Shown: piece after piece, positions 34,559 to 42,323 of the stretch | Layout: each line of letters starts with the position of its first letter | Position numbering within the stretch: the first letter of the stretch is position 1 | Assembly: GCF_016765615.1 (NCBI RefSeq) | Contig: NZ_JAESWA010000027.1 | Coordinates: 1 to 64,000 of the forward strand | Length of the DNA stretch: 64,000 nucleotides | DNA from: Clostridium paridis | Lineage (GTDB): Bacteria; Bacillota; Clostridia; Clostridiales; Clostridiaceae | Direction: 5' to 3' | Made by a program: the position numbers and the translations under genes | The notes under the pieces: model-generated | What the model saw: only the letters and a program-made list of their open reading frames with translations | The model's database searches: none | Told to the model about the DNA's origin: nothing

Positions 34559-35089
34559 CTAATCCCATATAGCACTTAATATGTCTAGCAACTTATCACC
34601 AGGTAGTAATGGACCAACAGGACCATATCCATCACCTTCAAAGGACATTTCATTGCTAATGTCATCATTTTTATCTAAATCAAAGTAAAGTTTGGTATAA
34701 GTGAAAGTCTCCTTATCACCATTATCTCTAGTGTATTCAAAAGTGTGTTTTTCAGTATAATCAAGTTCTAGAAGAGTGCCTTTCTTTTTTAAGTCATCAT
34801 CTAGCATAAAAATACTTGAGTATGAACCTTTAATTCCCTTAGTTCGTGCGTTAATTTCATTAACTAGGGCATTAAATTTATTATCATCTTTTGTAAATGT
34901 GGTTGTATTACCTTTACCATAATAGATTATTTTTTCAGGCACAGCTAAACTATGAGTATCTTCGGCAGTCTCATTTTTGCTAGAATTAGTTGGTGTATTC
35001 GTAGTATTAGGTTTTTGCGATGAGCAGCCAACAAATAATGATATAGAGAAAATCAAAACTAACATTAGTATTGCAAAGCGTTTATTCAA
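34559..35089 (-). CDS. Putative lipoprotein, unknown function
   Basis: 176 residues. A signal peptide ends at the lipobox LFVGC, followed by a low-complexity Thr/Asn/Ser linker and a small acidic domain of about 120 residues (YTEKHTFEYTRDNGDKETF). I recognise no named family. The start is probably TTG, nine bases after AAAGGAG; a GTG at 35098 lies immediately against that site and is too close. The GTG of this frame has been preferred by length only. The next gene upstream (35113-35607) is 15 to 24 bases away and likely shares the transcript. Confidence 0.68.
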   Translation of the reverse strand: MNKRFAILMLVLIFSISLFVGCSSQKPNTTNTPTNSSKNETAEDTHSLAVPEKIIYYGKGNTTTFTKDDNKFNALVNEINARTKGIKGSYSSIFMLDDDLKKKGTLLELDYTEKHTFEYTRDNGDKETFTYTKLYFDLDKNDDISNEMSFEGDGYGPVGPLLPGDKLLDILSAIWD

Positions 35090-35112
35090 AAAATTCACTC
35101 CTTTAATTTTAA

Positions 35113-35607
35113 TTAAATTTTGAAATATTCCTTAGCTCTATCATAAAGCTTAGTGTCATATGAAAAGTTATAGTTATTTGATTTAAATTTGTTTCTCACT
35201 CTTATGGGAAACTTTCTCATAGAATCTGAACCAGCTGCTTCAGTGGATATATAAAAATCCTTTAATGCATAGGTGCTATTTTCTTTCTTTAGATGAAGAA
35301 CAGCGGGATCTATAGTTCCAGTTCCACTTTTTATTTGATTAGAATCAACATAAAGTTCCTGACTGTAAAGCCATAGATAAACATTTATTTCTCCATATTT
35401 TTCTTCAGATATAACTATAGAATAATCACAAAATACTTTTCCACCAAAGGATTTTACACCTGCTGTAGGTTCTAAATCATTTTTAACTATATTTTCTATA
35501 ACATTACTAGGTACGTTAACTGTATTTAAAGAATTATTGTAGATTATCAAAGATATTATAATTACTAAAATAAATAAAAGTGTAGTCATGAAAGGATGCT
35601 TTTTCAT
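35113..35607 (-). CDS. Single-pass membrane-anchored protein, unknown function
   Basis: 164 residues. One N-terminal hydrophobic helix (residues 8-24) is followed by an outer domain of about 135 residues with beta-type stretches (KVFCDYSIVISEEKYGEINVYLWLYSQELYV). No lipobox is seen, so it is anchored by the uncleaved helix or secreted. I recognise no family. AGGGGGT precedes the start. It forms a two-gene operon with the lipoprotein at 34559-35089, suggesting the two act together at the cell surface. Confidence 0.68.
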   Translation of the reverse strand: MKKHPFMTTLLFILVIIISLIIYNNSLNTVNVPSNVIENIVKNDLEPTAGVKSFGGKVFCDYSIVISEEKYGEINVYLWLYSQELYVDSNQIKSGTGTIDPAVLHLKKENSTYALKDFYISTEAAGSDSMRKFPIRVRNKFKSNNYNFSYDTKLYDRAKEYFKI

Positions 35608-35819
35608 GTAATGACCCCCTCTAAAATAATAACAGAATTATTATTGTTAATAGTAACATAAAAGTAAAAATTTCACTAAAGATAATCTACAGATATGCAC
35701 TCCAATAAATATAAACCAATCATATAACAATATTAGAAAAAAATGTTTATATAATGTTATTATGCGCTACACAATTATGATATAATTTCCATAATAGTTA
35801 AAATATTGAGAGGTGCTAA

Positions 35820-36614
35820 ATGAGAAGAGAACCCCTTAGTCAAGAAGAAAACTTAGATATATTTACTGAGATGCTAAAAGAACCATCTTTAAGTAAAATA
35901 ACCATAGGATTAGTATTAATAATTTTAAGCCCAGTACTTGGGACTTTATTATTTTCTGTTTATAGTGGTTTTGTAGGCTATGCTATATCTACAGATATGG
36001 TAGTATCAGTTTTTATGTTCAGTTGTATATTGGCTGTAGCATTATTTGGACTAGCTTTAGTATTAGTCGGAATTAGTGAGAAGAAAAATAAGCAAGAGGT
36101 TAAAGAAGTAGAGTTATTGGATGCCCTTGATGAGAATGGAGAAAAGACTGGAAGATTAGTTAAACGCGGAGATGTTATGGAGAAGGACGAATATCATCTT
36201 TTAGTACATGTTTGGATAAAAAATAGTAAGGGTGATTATTTGATTTCAAAACGTGCACCAAATAAGAAATACCCTAACATGTGGGAAACTACTGTAGGTG
36301 CAGTAGTCACTGGCGAAGAGAGTCTCGTTGCTGCATTAAGAGAAGTAAAAGAGGAGTTAGGAATTACACTATCACCATCCAAGGGGAAATATTTATTTAG
36401 AATTAAAAGAGATAGCCCAGAGCATATGGATTTCATAGATGTATGGTTATTTAACCACGAAATAGATATTAGAGGTGTTACTTGTCAGCCAGAAGAAGTA
36501 TGCGGAGTTAAGTGGGCCACAGATGGAGAAATTAAGGAAGCAATAGAAATGGGAGAATTCATGAACACATTTACTTATCTAGATAAGCTTTTTAGTGATG
36601 GGGGTAAAGTATGA
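35820..36614 (+). CDS. Membrane-linked Nudix hydrolase
   Basis: 264 residues. The first 85 hold two membrane helices. The rest is a Nudix domain whose box is complete: GAVVTGEESLVAALREVKEE ending LGI, fitting Gx5Ex7REUxEExGU. The stretch LLDALDENGEKTGRLVKRGD before it is typical of YfcD/IPP-isomerase-like Nudix proteins, suggesting a nucleoside-diphosphate-linked substrate, not identified. Having the enzyme tied to the membrane is unusual. GAGAGGTG precedes the start. It overlaps the next small membrane-protein gene by four bases (ATGA). Confidence 0.85.
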   Translation: MRREPLSQEENLDIFTEMLKEPSLSKITIGLVLIILSPVLGTLLFSVYSGFVGYAISTDMVVSVFMFSCILAVALFGLALVLVGISEKKNKQEVKEVELLDALDENGEKTGRLVKRGDVMEKDEYHLLVHVWIKNSKGDYLISKRAPNKKYPNMWETTVGAVVTGEESLVAALREVKEELGITLSPSKGKYLFRIKRDSPEHMDFIDVWLFNHEIDIRGVTCQPEEVCGVKWATDGEIKEAIEMGEFMNTFTYLDKLFSDGGKV

Positions 36615-36796
36615 TCTTTATAAAAGTTATCGTTAGTATAATTTTAATTATTGGAATAATTAATCCTAGACTTTCATGGAAGATATCTGAAGGATGGAAG
36701 TTTAAAGGCGTGGAGCCAAGCACATTGTATCTTATTATGACTAGAGTTATGTCTGTAGTAATGTTGATTGTAGTATGGCTTGCAATTCCTAATTAA
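36611..36796 (+). CDS. Small two-helix membrane protein (DUF6199-like)
   Basis: 61 residues with two membrane helices around the conserved-looking centre NPRLSWKISEGWKFKGVEPS. That pattern (proline, tryptophan, SEGW, EPS) resembles small DUF6199-type proteins; I hold that name loosely. It overlaps the Nudix gene by four bases, so it is translated with it. It may partner the two membrane helices of the Nudix protein, which is inference. Confidence 0.72.
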   Translation: MIFIKVIVSIILIIGIINPRLSWKISEGWKFKGVEPSTLYLIMTRVMSVVMLIVVWLAIPN

Positions 36797-36835
36797 GAAA
36801 TTATATTATATTGATTGGAAGAGGAGTATAGAAAA

Positions 36836-37075
36836 ATGGGTGAAATAGATAAAAGAAATAAGTTAGATGAAGAACCTTTTAATTTTAATATTTCAAAGGA
36901 TAATAAAGTATTTATATATTGGAGCGGGAAATTAATTAAGATTCTAAAAGGTAAAGAAAGTGAGAAATTTCTACAAAGAATAAAGAATGTTGACACTAAG
37001 GAAGCTCAATTAATCATGGCAAAGGTAACAGGTAACTTTAAACATGGCAATGAAAAATATAATAAAAAAATGTAA
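36836..37075 (+). CDS. Small conserved-looking soluble protein
   Basis: 79 residues, charged, no membrane segment. The core VFIYWSGKLIKILKGKESEKFL and the ending AQLIMAKVTGNFKHGNE look like a compact folded domain that I recall from other Firmicutes without a function. AGAGGAG at 36820-36826 supports this ATG; the frame is open seven codons further upstream without a better start. It follows the small membrane-protein gene by 39 bases and ends the operon before a hairpin at 37199. Confidence 0.72.
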   Translation: MGEIDKRNKLDEEPFNFNISKDNKVFIYWSGKLIKILKGKESEKFLQRIKNVDTKEAQLIMAKVTGNFKHGNEKYNKKM

Positions 37076-37198
37076 TATTATACACTAATTTGCGATATTT
37101 TATATTTGAAAAACTAAAAAGTGCAGTGCTATAATTTTATATGACATTAGAATTTACTGCAGAGAAAATGGGAGAAATTTATATTTAATCAGATTTAC

Positions 37199-37241
37199 AA
37201 AGGTGAATAAGTTTGCAAAGGGGGCTTACTTATTCACTTTT
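37199..37241 (+). terminator. Stem-loop terminator with conserved loop, before the riboswitch
   Basis: GGTGAATAAG pairs with CTTATTCAC around the loop TTTGCAAAGGGGGCTTA, with A and T on the outside. The stem has changed together with its partner relative to the similar element at 33419, while the loop TTGCAAAGGGG is kept. Confidence 0.75.
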
Positions 37242-37295
37242 CGCGTTTGAAAATACTTATTGTATATATATATAATTTATGATAATATTTTATAG

Positions 37296-37396
37296 ATGTT
37301 AAGAGGGAGTAACTGCCTTTTTTGGTGATAAAGTCAACATACTGACCTTTGGTCTGGCTTTATCGTGGCTTATTTTAGTCAAGTGAGACTTTTAGC
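37296..37396 (+). promoter_or_regulatory. yybP-ykoY-type manganese riboswitch aptamer
   Basis: Conserved pieces of the yybP-ykoY aptamer appear in order: GGGAGTAA at 37305-37312, AAAGTCAACATAC around 37331-37342, the ACCTTTGGTCTGGCTTT segment at 37345-37361, and the closing GAGACTTTTAG at 37385-37395, which can pair with TTAAGAG near 37299 as helix P1. This class senses Mn2+ and commonly controls manganese exporters, and the next gene is one. The match was made by eye from memory of the consensus. Confidence 0.82.
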
Positions 37397-37496
37397 ACAA
37401 TGGTTTTATTATTAGAATTAGAGACCTTTATATTAATGTACAGGTTTTTAATTCTAGTAATGAGATTTCGTTGTGTTAGAGGTCTTTTTTATTTTT
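37386..37496 (+). terminator. Riboswitch expression platform: long terminator hairpin
   Basis: AGACTTTTAGCAC (37386-37398) pairs with GTGTTAGAGGTCT (37473-37485) as the base of an imperfect hairpin of about 40 pairs. Its tip is AGAATTAGAGACCT with AGGTTTTTAATTCT, and TTTTTTATTTTT follows. The 5' arm shares bases with helix P1 of the aptamer, so P1 and terminator exclude each other. Mn2+ binding, which stabilises P1, should let transcription continue. Confidence 0.78.
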
Positions 37497-37531
37497 ATAA
37501 TTATTAATTATTAATTAAGAGGAGGACAAAA

Positions 37532-38236
37532 ATGGCGGAGTTTATTAAGGCATTGTTTTTAGTCGTAGTTGCAGAAATGGGAGATAAAACTCAATTACTT
37601 GCAATGGCTATGGCTAGCAAATACAAAGTAAAGCAAGTAATGATAGGAGTTTTAGTTGCTACTGTATTTAATCATGCCCTTGCAGTAGCAGTAGGAAGTT
37701 ACATAGGTTCATTAATACCTATGGGAATAATTAAGATGGTTGCAGCTATATCATTTTTGATATTTGGTCTTTGGACACTAAGAGGAGATAAAATAGATGA
37801 AGATGATGAGAAAAAGCGTAAGTTTGGCCCAATTGTAACAGTTGCAATAGCATTTTTCTTAGCAGAAATGGGAGATAAGACTCAGTTAATGACAATAGCT
37901 ATAGCAGCAGATAACAGCAATCCATTAGTTATATTAATGGGAACAACAACAGGTATGTTAATTGCTGATGGTATAGGTATCATTGGTGGAGCATGGATGT
38001 GCAGACATATACCTGAAATATATATAAAATGGGTTGCAGGAGTTATATTTATGTTCTTTGGTACCTTAACCTTATATAACATAGCACCTGCATGGATGAT
38101 CAGCCCACTATATATAATTCTTTATTTCTTAGTACTAGGAGTATTTATTTATATATTTGGAGTTAAGCTTGCATATCATGGACAAGCGTGCGATATAGTA
38201 TTAGCAAATGAAAATTCAGAAGGTGAAGTAGGCTAA
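37532..38236 (+). CDS. TMEM165/GDT1 (UPF0016) family manganese exporter
   Basis: 234 residues with six or seven membrane helices in two halves. Each half carries the family motif: VVAEMGDKTQLLAMA near residue 12 and FLAEMGDKTQLMTIA near residue 112. The acidic residues of the two motifs bind the cation. Bacterial members with this layout (MneA type) export Mn2+, and the manganese riboswitch directly upstream supports that here. GAGGAGG precedes the start. The gene stands alone and is followed by a terminator. Confidence 0.9.
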   Translation: MAEFIKALFLVVVAEMGDKTQLLAMAMASKYKVKQVMIGVLVATVFNHALAVAVGSYIGSLIPMGIIKMVAAISFLIFGLWTLRGDKIDEDDEKKRKFGPIVTVAIAFFLAEMGDKTQLMTIAIAADNSNPLVILMGTTTGMLIADGIGIIGGAWMCRHIPEIYIKWVAGVIFMFFGTLTLYNIAPAWMISPLYIILYFLVLGVFIYIFGVKLAYHGQACDIVLANENSEGEVG

Positions 38237-38261
38237 AGAAAATGAGCCTAAGTTGATACAT

Positions 38262-38290
38262 AAGAGCCCTATTATTAGGGCTTTTATTTT
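38262..38290 (+). terminator. Terminator after the manganese exporter gene
   Basis: AAGAGCCCTA pairs with TAGGGCTTTT around a short loop, followed by a T run. Confidence 0.88.
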
Positions 38291-38345
38291 TTTATATAGT
38301 AAAATATAATTAATGATAATAAGATGGATAAGAGAGGCTTAAGCT

Positions 38346-38987
38346 ATGAAGATAAAGATAATAATAGCAGATGATAACTCCTTTATAAGAGAAGGAATGA
38401 AAATAATTTTAAATACTTATGAAGAATTTGATGTAGTAGAGACGCTAAATGACGGGAAAGAAGCGCTAGACTACTGCATTAACAACGAAGTGGATATTGC
38501 AATACTAGACGTTAGAATGCCTAATATGAATGGTGTAGAGGCAACAAAACTAATTACTGAAAAGACTAAAACAAAACCATTAATTTTAACAACCTTTGAT
38601 GACGATGAGTATATACTTGAAGCTATAAAAAATGGAGCAAAAGGGTATCTACTTAAAAATAATGAGCCTGAAAGAATCAAGGATGCCATAATAAGTGTTT
38701 ATAATGGAAACAATGTTATGCAGGATGTGGTTCTTGATAAGATAAAGGAAAATCTAAAAGAGGATAAAGGTGAAAAAGAAGATAAAATAGATAGAAGCTT
38801 ATTTACAGAAAGAGAGCTTGATGTTATGAGTTTAATCGCTAAGGGATACTCAAATAAAGAGATATCTAAAAATTTATTTATATCCGAAGGTACAGTTGCA
38901 AACTATATAACCTCAATACTTAATAAAACTTCTCTTGAGCATAGAACTCAGATAGCTATATATTATTTAAAAGGCAAGCTAGAATAG
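38346..38987 (+). CDS. NarL/LuxR-type response regulator
   Basis: 213 residues. The receiver domain (about 1-120) has the acidic pair D9-D10, phosphoacceptor D55 in AILDVRMP, and the conserved Lys in GYLLK. The LuxR-type HTH (about 148-210) contains LIAKGYSNKEISKNLFISEG. It pairs with the histidine kinase that starts 12 bases later, and probably controls the ABC exporter downstream. AGAGAGG precedes the start. The arrangement matches LnrK of B. subtilis. Confidence 0.93.
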   Translation: MKIKIIIADDNSFIREGMKIILNTYEEFDVVETLNDGKEALDYCINNEVDIAILDVRMPNMNGVEATKLITEKTKTKPLILTTFDDDEYILEAIKNGAKGYLLKNNEPERIKDAIISVYNGNNVMQDVVLDKIKENLKEDKGEKEDKIDRSLFTERELDVMSLIAKGYSNKEISKNLFISEGTVANYITSILNKTSLEHRTQIAIYYLKGKLE

Positions 38988-38999
38988 CATGGTGAAGTA

Positions 39000-40103
39000 A
39001 TGGAGAAGTGGATTATAGTTAATAAATTTATTGTTACCTTATATATTATTATAGAGCATATTAATAATGGCAAGGAAAGCAGAGCATTAGTAGTATTGTG
39101 GCTACTTATATATTGTTCTATTAATAGCAGCATTTATATAATAAAACCGGAAAAATATAAAAAAGTATTTATTGGGCTTTCTATGATATTTATCATTCTT
39201 GGTTACATATATATAAACCCTCTATTTATTGTGTTTTTGCCCGTAAATATATATGAATTATTAGATTATTATGTAGAAAAAAGAATTTTCTCATTAGCAA
39301 TAGCCTTAGTTCCGGGATTGTTTTTAGATAAGGCTATAATATCTATATATGTTCTTATATTAGGATTTAGCTTTGTTGTTTTTACAATGTCAAGAAATTA
39401 TACAAGTAGATTAGATAGCTTAGAAGATCAGGCAGATAGTATGAGAAAAGATATGCATAGATTAACAAAGAACTTTAATGAGAACAAGGAATATTTAAGA
39501 CAATCAGAGTATACCTTTAAGCTTGAGGAGAGAAATAGATTATCCCAGGAAATACATGATAAGATAGGACATTCTATGACTGGAGCTTTAATTCAAATGG
39601 AGGCAGCAAAGTCATTAATAGATAGAGATAAAGAAAAGGCAAAAGAGCTTTTATCAAACTCAATAAATATATCTAAAGAAGGAATAGAGGATATTAGAAT
39701 TACTCTTAAAAACTTAAAGCCACCAAAAGAGCAGATAGGAATTAATAGGCTTAAGCTTATGATAGATGAGTTTATTGAAAAAAGCAGAATTAAAACTACA
39801 TTAATATACAAAGGTGATATTGATAAAATATCCTATATTCAGTGGAAGATAATAATTGAGAATATATCTGAAGCCCTTACTAATTCTATGAAATATTCTA
39901 ATGCAGATAATATTTTAGTTAATATTGATGTATTAAATAAATTCATAAAAGCAGAGGTAAAAGATAATGGAGAGGGAGCAACTCTTATCAAAAAGGGCCT
40001 AGGTATAGTTGGTATGGAAGAGAGAACTGCAACTATTGACGGCAAGATAATTGTTGATGGAAGCAATGGATTTTCTGTAACTACACTACTACCAATAAAA
40101 TAG
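39000..40103 (+). CDS. Membrane sensor histidine kinase (HisKA_3 type)
   Basis: 367 residues. The first 135 hold about five membrane helices with almost no outer loops, as in intramembrane-sensing kinases that detect membrane-active compounds. A coiled linker follows. The HisKA_3 box has the phosphorylated H186 in QEIHDKIGHSM, and the ATPase domain has EALTNSMKYSNA and GEGATLIKKGLGIVGM. It is the partner of the response regulator just upstream and corresponds to LnrJ in the B. subtilis linearmycin system. Confidence 0.92.
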   Translation: MEKWIIVNKFIVTLYIIIEHINNGKESRALVVLWLLIYCSINSSIYIIKPEKYKKVFIGLSMIFIILGYIYINPLFIVFLPVNIYELLDYYVEKRIFSLAIALVPGLFLDKAIISIYVLILGFSFVVFTMSRNYTSRLDSLEDQADSMRKDMHRLTKNFNENKEYLRQSEYTFKLEERNRLSQEIHDKIGHSMTGALIQMEAAKSLIDRDKEKAKELLSNSINISKEGIEDIRITLKNLKPPKEQIGINRLKLMIDEFIEKSRIKTTLIYKGDIDKISYIQWKIIIENISEALTNSMKYSNADNILVNIDVLNKFIKAEVKDNGEGATLIKKGLGIVGMEERTATIDGKIIVDGSNGFSVTTLLPIK

Positions 40104-40148
40104 ACCATGTAAAATCTCATATATAAAAAGTGAATATTCTCATATATG

Positions 40149-40186
40149 AAAGGTGAACTTATATACTAAATAAGTCCACCTTTTTT
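40149..40186 (+). terminator. Terminator between the kinase gene and the ABC genes
   Basis: AAAGGTG-ACTTAT pairs with ATAAGT-CACCTTT, each arm carrying one unpaired base, followed by six T. It lies within the otherwise continuous gene cluster, so the ABC genes probably have their own promoter or are read through at low level. Confidence 0.8.
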
Positions 40187-40235
40187 CTATATAATAAACT
40201 CATAAGTTAAAGAAATGAATTTTTGAGGTGATTAA

Positions 40236-41171
40236 ATGAAAGCGTTAGAAATTAAAAATCTTACAAAGAAATATGGAGATTTTATTGCAGTAGATAATAT
40301 GTCATTAACCGTAGAGGAAGGAGAGATATTTGGATTTCTTGGTTCTAATGGAGCAGGAAAAAGTACAACTATAAATATGATATCTGGACTTTTAAAAAGT
40401 AATGAAGGTAGCATAAGCATACTTGGAAAAGATATTAAAAAGAATAGTAGATTTACAAAAATGAATCTAGGAATAGTTCCTCAAGATATAGCAATATATG
40501 AAGATTTGACTGCTTATGAGAATGTAAAGTTCTTTGCAGGGTTATATGGTTTAAGAGGAGAAGTCCTTAAAGCAAAGTCAGAAGAGGCACTAAAATTTGT
40601 TGGACTTACTGACAAGATGAAGGAATATCCAAAAAACTTTTCTGGTGGTATGAAAAGAAGACTAAATATAGCTTGCGCTATAGCTCATAAACCTAAACTT
40701 ATAATAATGGATGAGCCAACAGTAGGTATAGACCCTCAATCAAGAAATTATATTCTTGAATCAGTTAAGGAATTAAACAGAATGGGTTGCACAATTATTT
40801 ATACCAGCCACTATATGGAGGAAGTTGAAGAAATCTGTTCAAGAATTGCAATAGTTGATCATGGAAAAATAATTGCAGACGGAACAAAAGAAGAATTAAA
40901 GCTTATAGTAACAGATACAAGTGAGCATTTAATAAAAGTTAAGTCTACAGATAAATTAAACAAGGAAGAAATAAAGAAGATAATTGGAGTAAAAGCAGTA
41001 ACACTTGAAGAAGATTCAGTAACAATAAATTCAGAAGTTGAAGTTAATAACCTAAATAAAATAATTCAATATTTTATAAATAATGATATAGAAATAAGAA
41101 ATGTTGAAACAAAAACACCTAACTTAGAAACCGTATTTTTAACTTTAACAGGAAGAACATTAAGGGATTAA
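40236..41171 (+). CDS. ABC exporter ATP-binding protein
   Basis: 311 residues. Walker A GSNGAGKSTT, Q-loop VPQDIAI, signature FSGGMKRRLNIA, Walker B LIIMDEPTVGIDP and H-loop YTSHYMEEVE are all present. The C-terminal 80 residues form the extra domain typical of drug and antibiotic exporters of the DrrA/CcmA group. It energises the two permeases encoded directly downstream; equivalent to LnrL in B. subtilis. GAGGTGA precedes the start. Confidence 0.94.
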   Translation: MKALEIKNLTKKYGDFIAVDNMSLTVEEGEIFGFLGSNGAGKSTTINMISGLLKSNEGSISILGKDIKKNSRFTKMNLGIVPQDIAIYEDLTAYENVKFFAGLYGLRGEVLKAKSEEALKFVGLTDKMKEYPKNFSGGMKRRLNIACAIAHKPKLIIMDEPTVGIDPQSRNYILESVKELNRMGCTIIYTSHYMEEVEEICSRIAIVDHGKIIADGTKEELKLIVTDTSEHLIKVKSTDKLNKEEIKKIIGVKAVTLEEDSVTINSEVEVNNLNKIIQYFINNDIEIRNVETKTPNLETVFLTLTGRTLRD

Positions 41172-41188
41172 TATAGGAGGATGAAAAA

Positions 41189-42322
41189 GTGAATATAATA
41201 AATTTTGCTATTAATGAGATAAAATCTACATTAAGAGATACAAGAACACTTACCTTTATGTTAGCTTTTCCAATAATATTAATCTTAATATTAGGTACAG
41301 CTTTATCTGGAGCTTTTAGCAGTGATAACACAGTATCACTAGATAAGATAAGTATAGTATATAAAGACAATAGTACAGGTGAATTTTCTAAGTACTTTGG
41401 GGAATTTGTAAAACAAGCTGAAAGGGAAGGAATAAAGTTTGAAAAGGTTGATGATGTAGTAGATGCTAAGAATAAAGTAGAAAAACGAAAATATCAAGGA
41501 TTTATTGAAATTAATAATGATAGTGTTAAGTTATATGAGAATGATAGAACGTCTATTGAAGGAAATATCGTAGAAGGAATGTTAAAAGGTTTTATTGATA
41601 AATATAAACTAATTTCTGAAGTGGTAAAAGTAAAACCACAGGGAGTAGGAGTAGTAGTTAATGATAATAGTGAAGGTAGCTATATTAAAGAAACTTCACT
41701 AAATTCAAAAAGCGCCCCTGGAGCTATAGATTATTATTCAATAGCAATGACAACTATGATAGGACTATATGGAGCAATCTCAGCTTGTTTCTTAATAAGA
41801 GGAGAGAGAATGAATAAAACAGACACTAGGCTCATTGCGGCACCTGTAAGAAAAAGTGAGATATTAATAGGAAAAGTGCTAGGGGGAATAGGAGCTAATT
41901 TACTTTGTGTGCTTGTAGTAATGTTAGTAAGTAAATATGCCTTTAAGGCAAATTGGGGATCAAATATAGGATTAGTTATATTAGTTCTTTTAACTGAAGT
42001 TATATTAGCTACAAGTTTTGGGCTTGGAGTAAGTTATATAACTAAAAAACCAGAAGCGCCTAGAGCAATTGTTATGCTTGTGGTACAAGTAGCTTCCTTC
42101 TTGGGAGGAGCATATTTCCCAATTACATCAGAAAATAGCACTGGAATTTTAAACTTTTTAGTAAAGTTATCTCCACTTTCTTGGAATAATGAAGCAATAA
42201 ATAAACTAATATATACCTCAGATAGTTATGCTGTTATACCAGCAATAGTTATAAATATGGCAGTAGCTTGCTTGTTTTTAGTAATATCCGGAGTAATAGC
42301 TGGAAGAAGGGAGGCTCTTTAA
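41189..42322 (+). CDS. ABC-2 type permease (first)
   Basis: 377 residues. One N-terminal membrane helix (about 21-40), a soluble outer domain of about 150 residues, and five C-terminal helices make the ABC-2 layout. The stretch IRGERMNKTDTRLIAAPVRKSEIL before the second helix is characteristic. The start is GTG with AGGAGG nine bases upstream. It lies 17 bases after the ATPase and one base before the second permease. Equivalent to LnrM. Confidence 0.9.
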   Translation: MNIINFAINEIKSTLRDTRTLTFMLAFPIILILILGTALSGAFSSDNTVSLDKISIVYKDNSTGEFSKYFGEFVKQAEREGIKFEKVDDVVDAKNKVEKRKYQGFIEINNDSVKLYENDRTSIEGNIVEGMLKGFIDKYKLISEVVKVKPQGVGVVVNDNSEGSYIKETSLNSKSAPGAIDYYSIAMTTMIGLYGAISACFLIRGERMNKTDTRLIAAPVRKSEILIGKVLGGIGANLLCVLVVMLVSKYAFKANWGSNIGLVILVLLTEVILATSFGLGVSYITKKPEAPRAIVMLVVQVASFLGGAYFPITSENSTGILNFLVKLSPLSWNNEAINKLIYTSDSYAVIPAIVINMAVACLFLVISGVIAGRREAL

Positions 42323-42323
42323 G

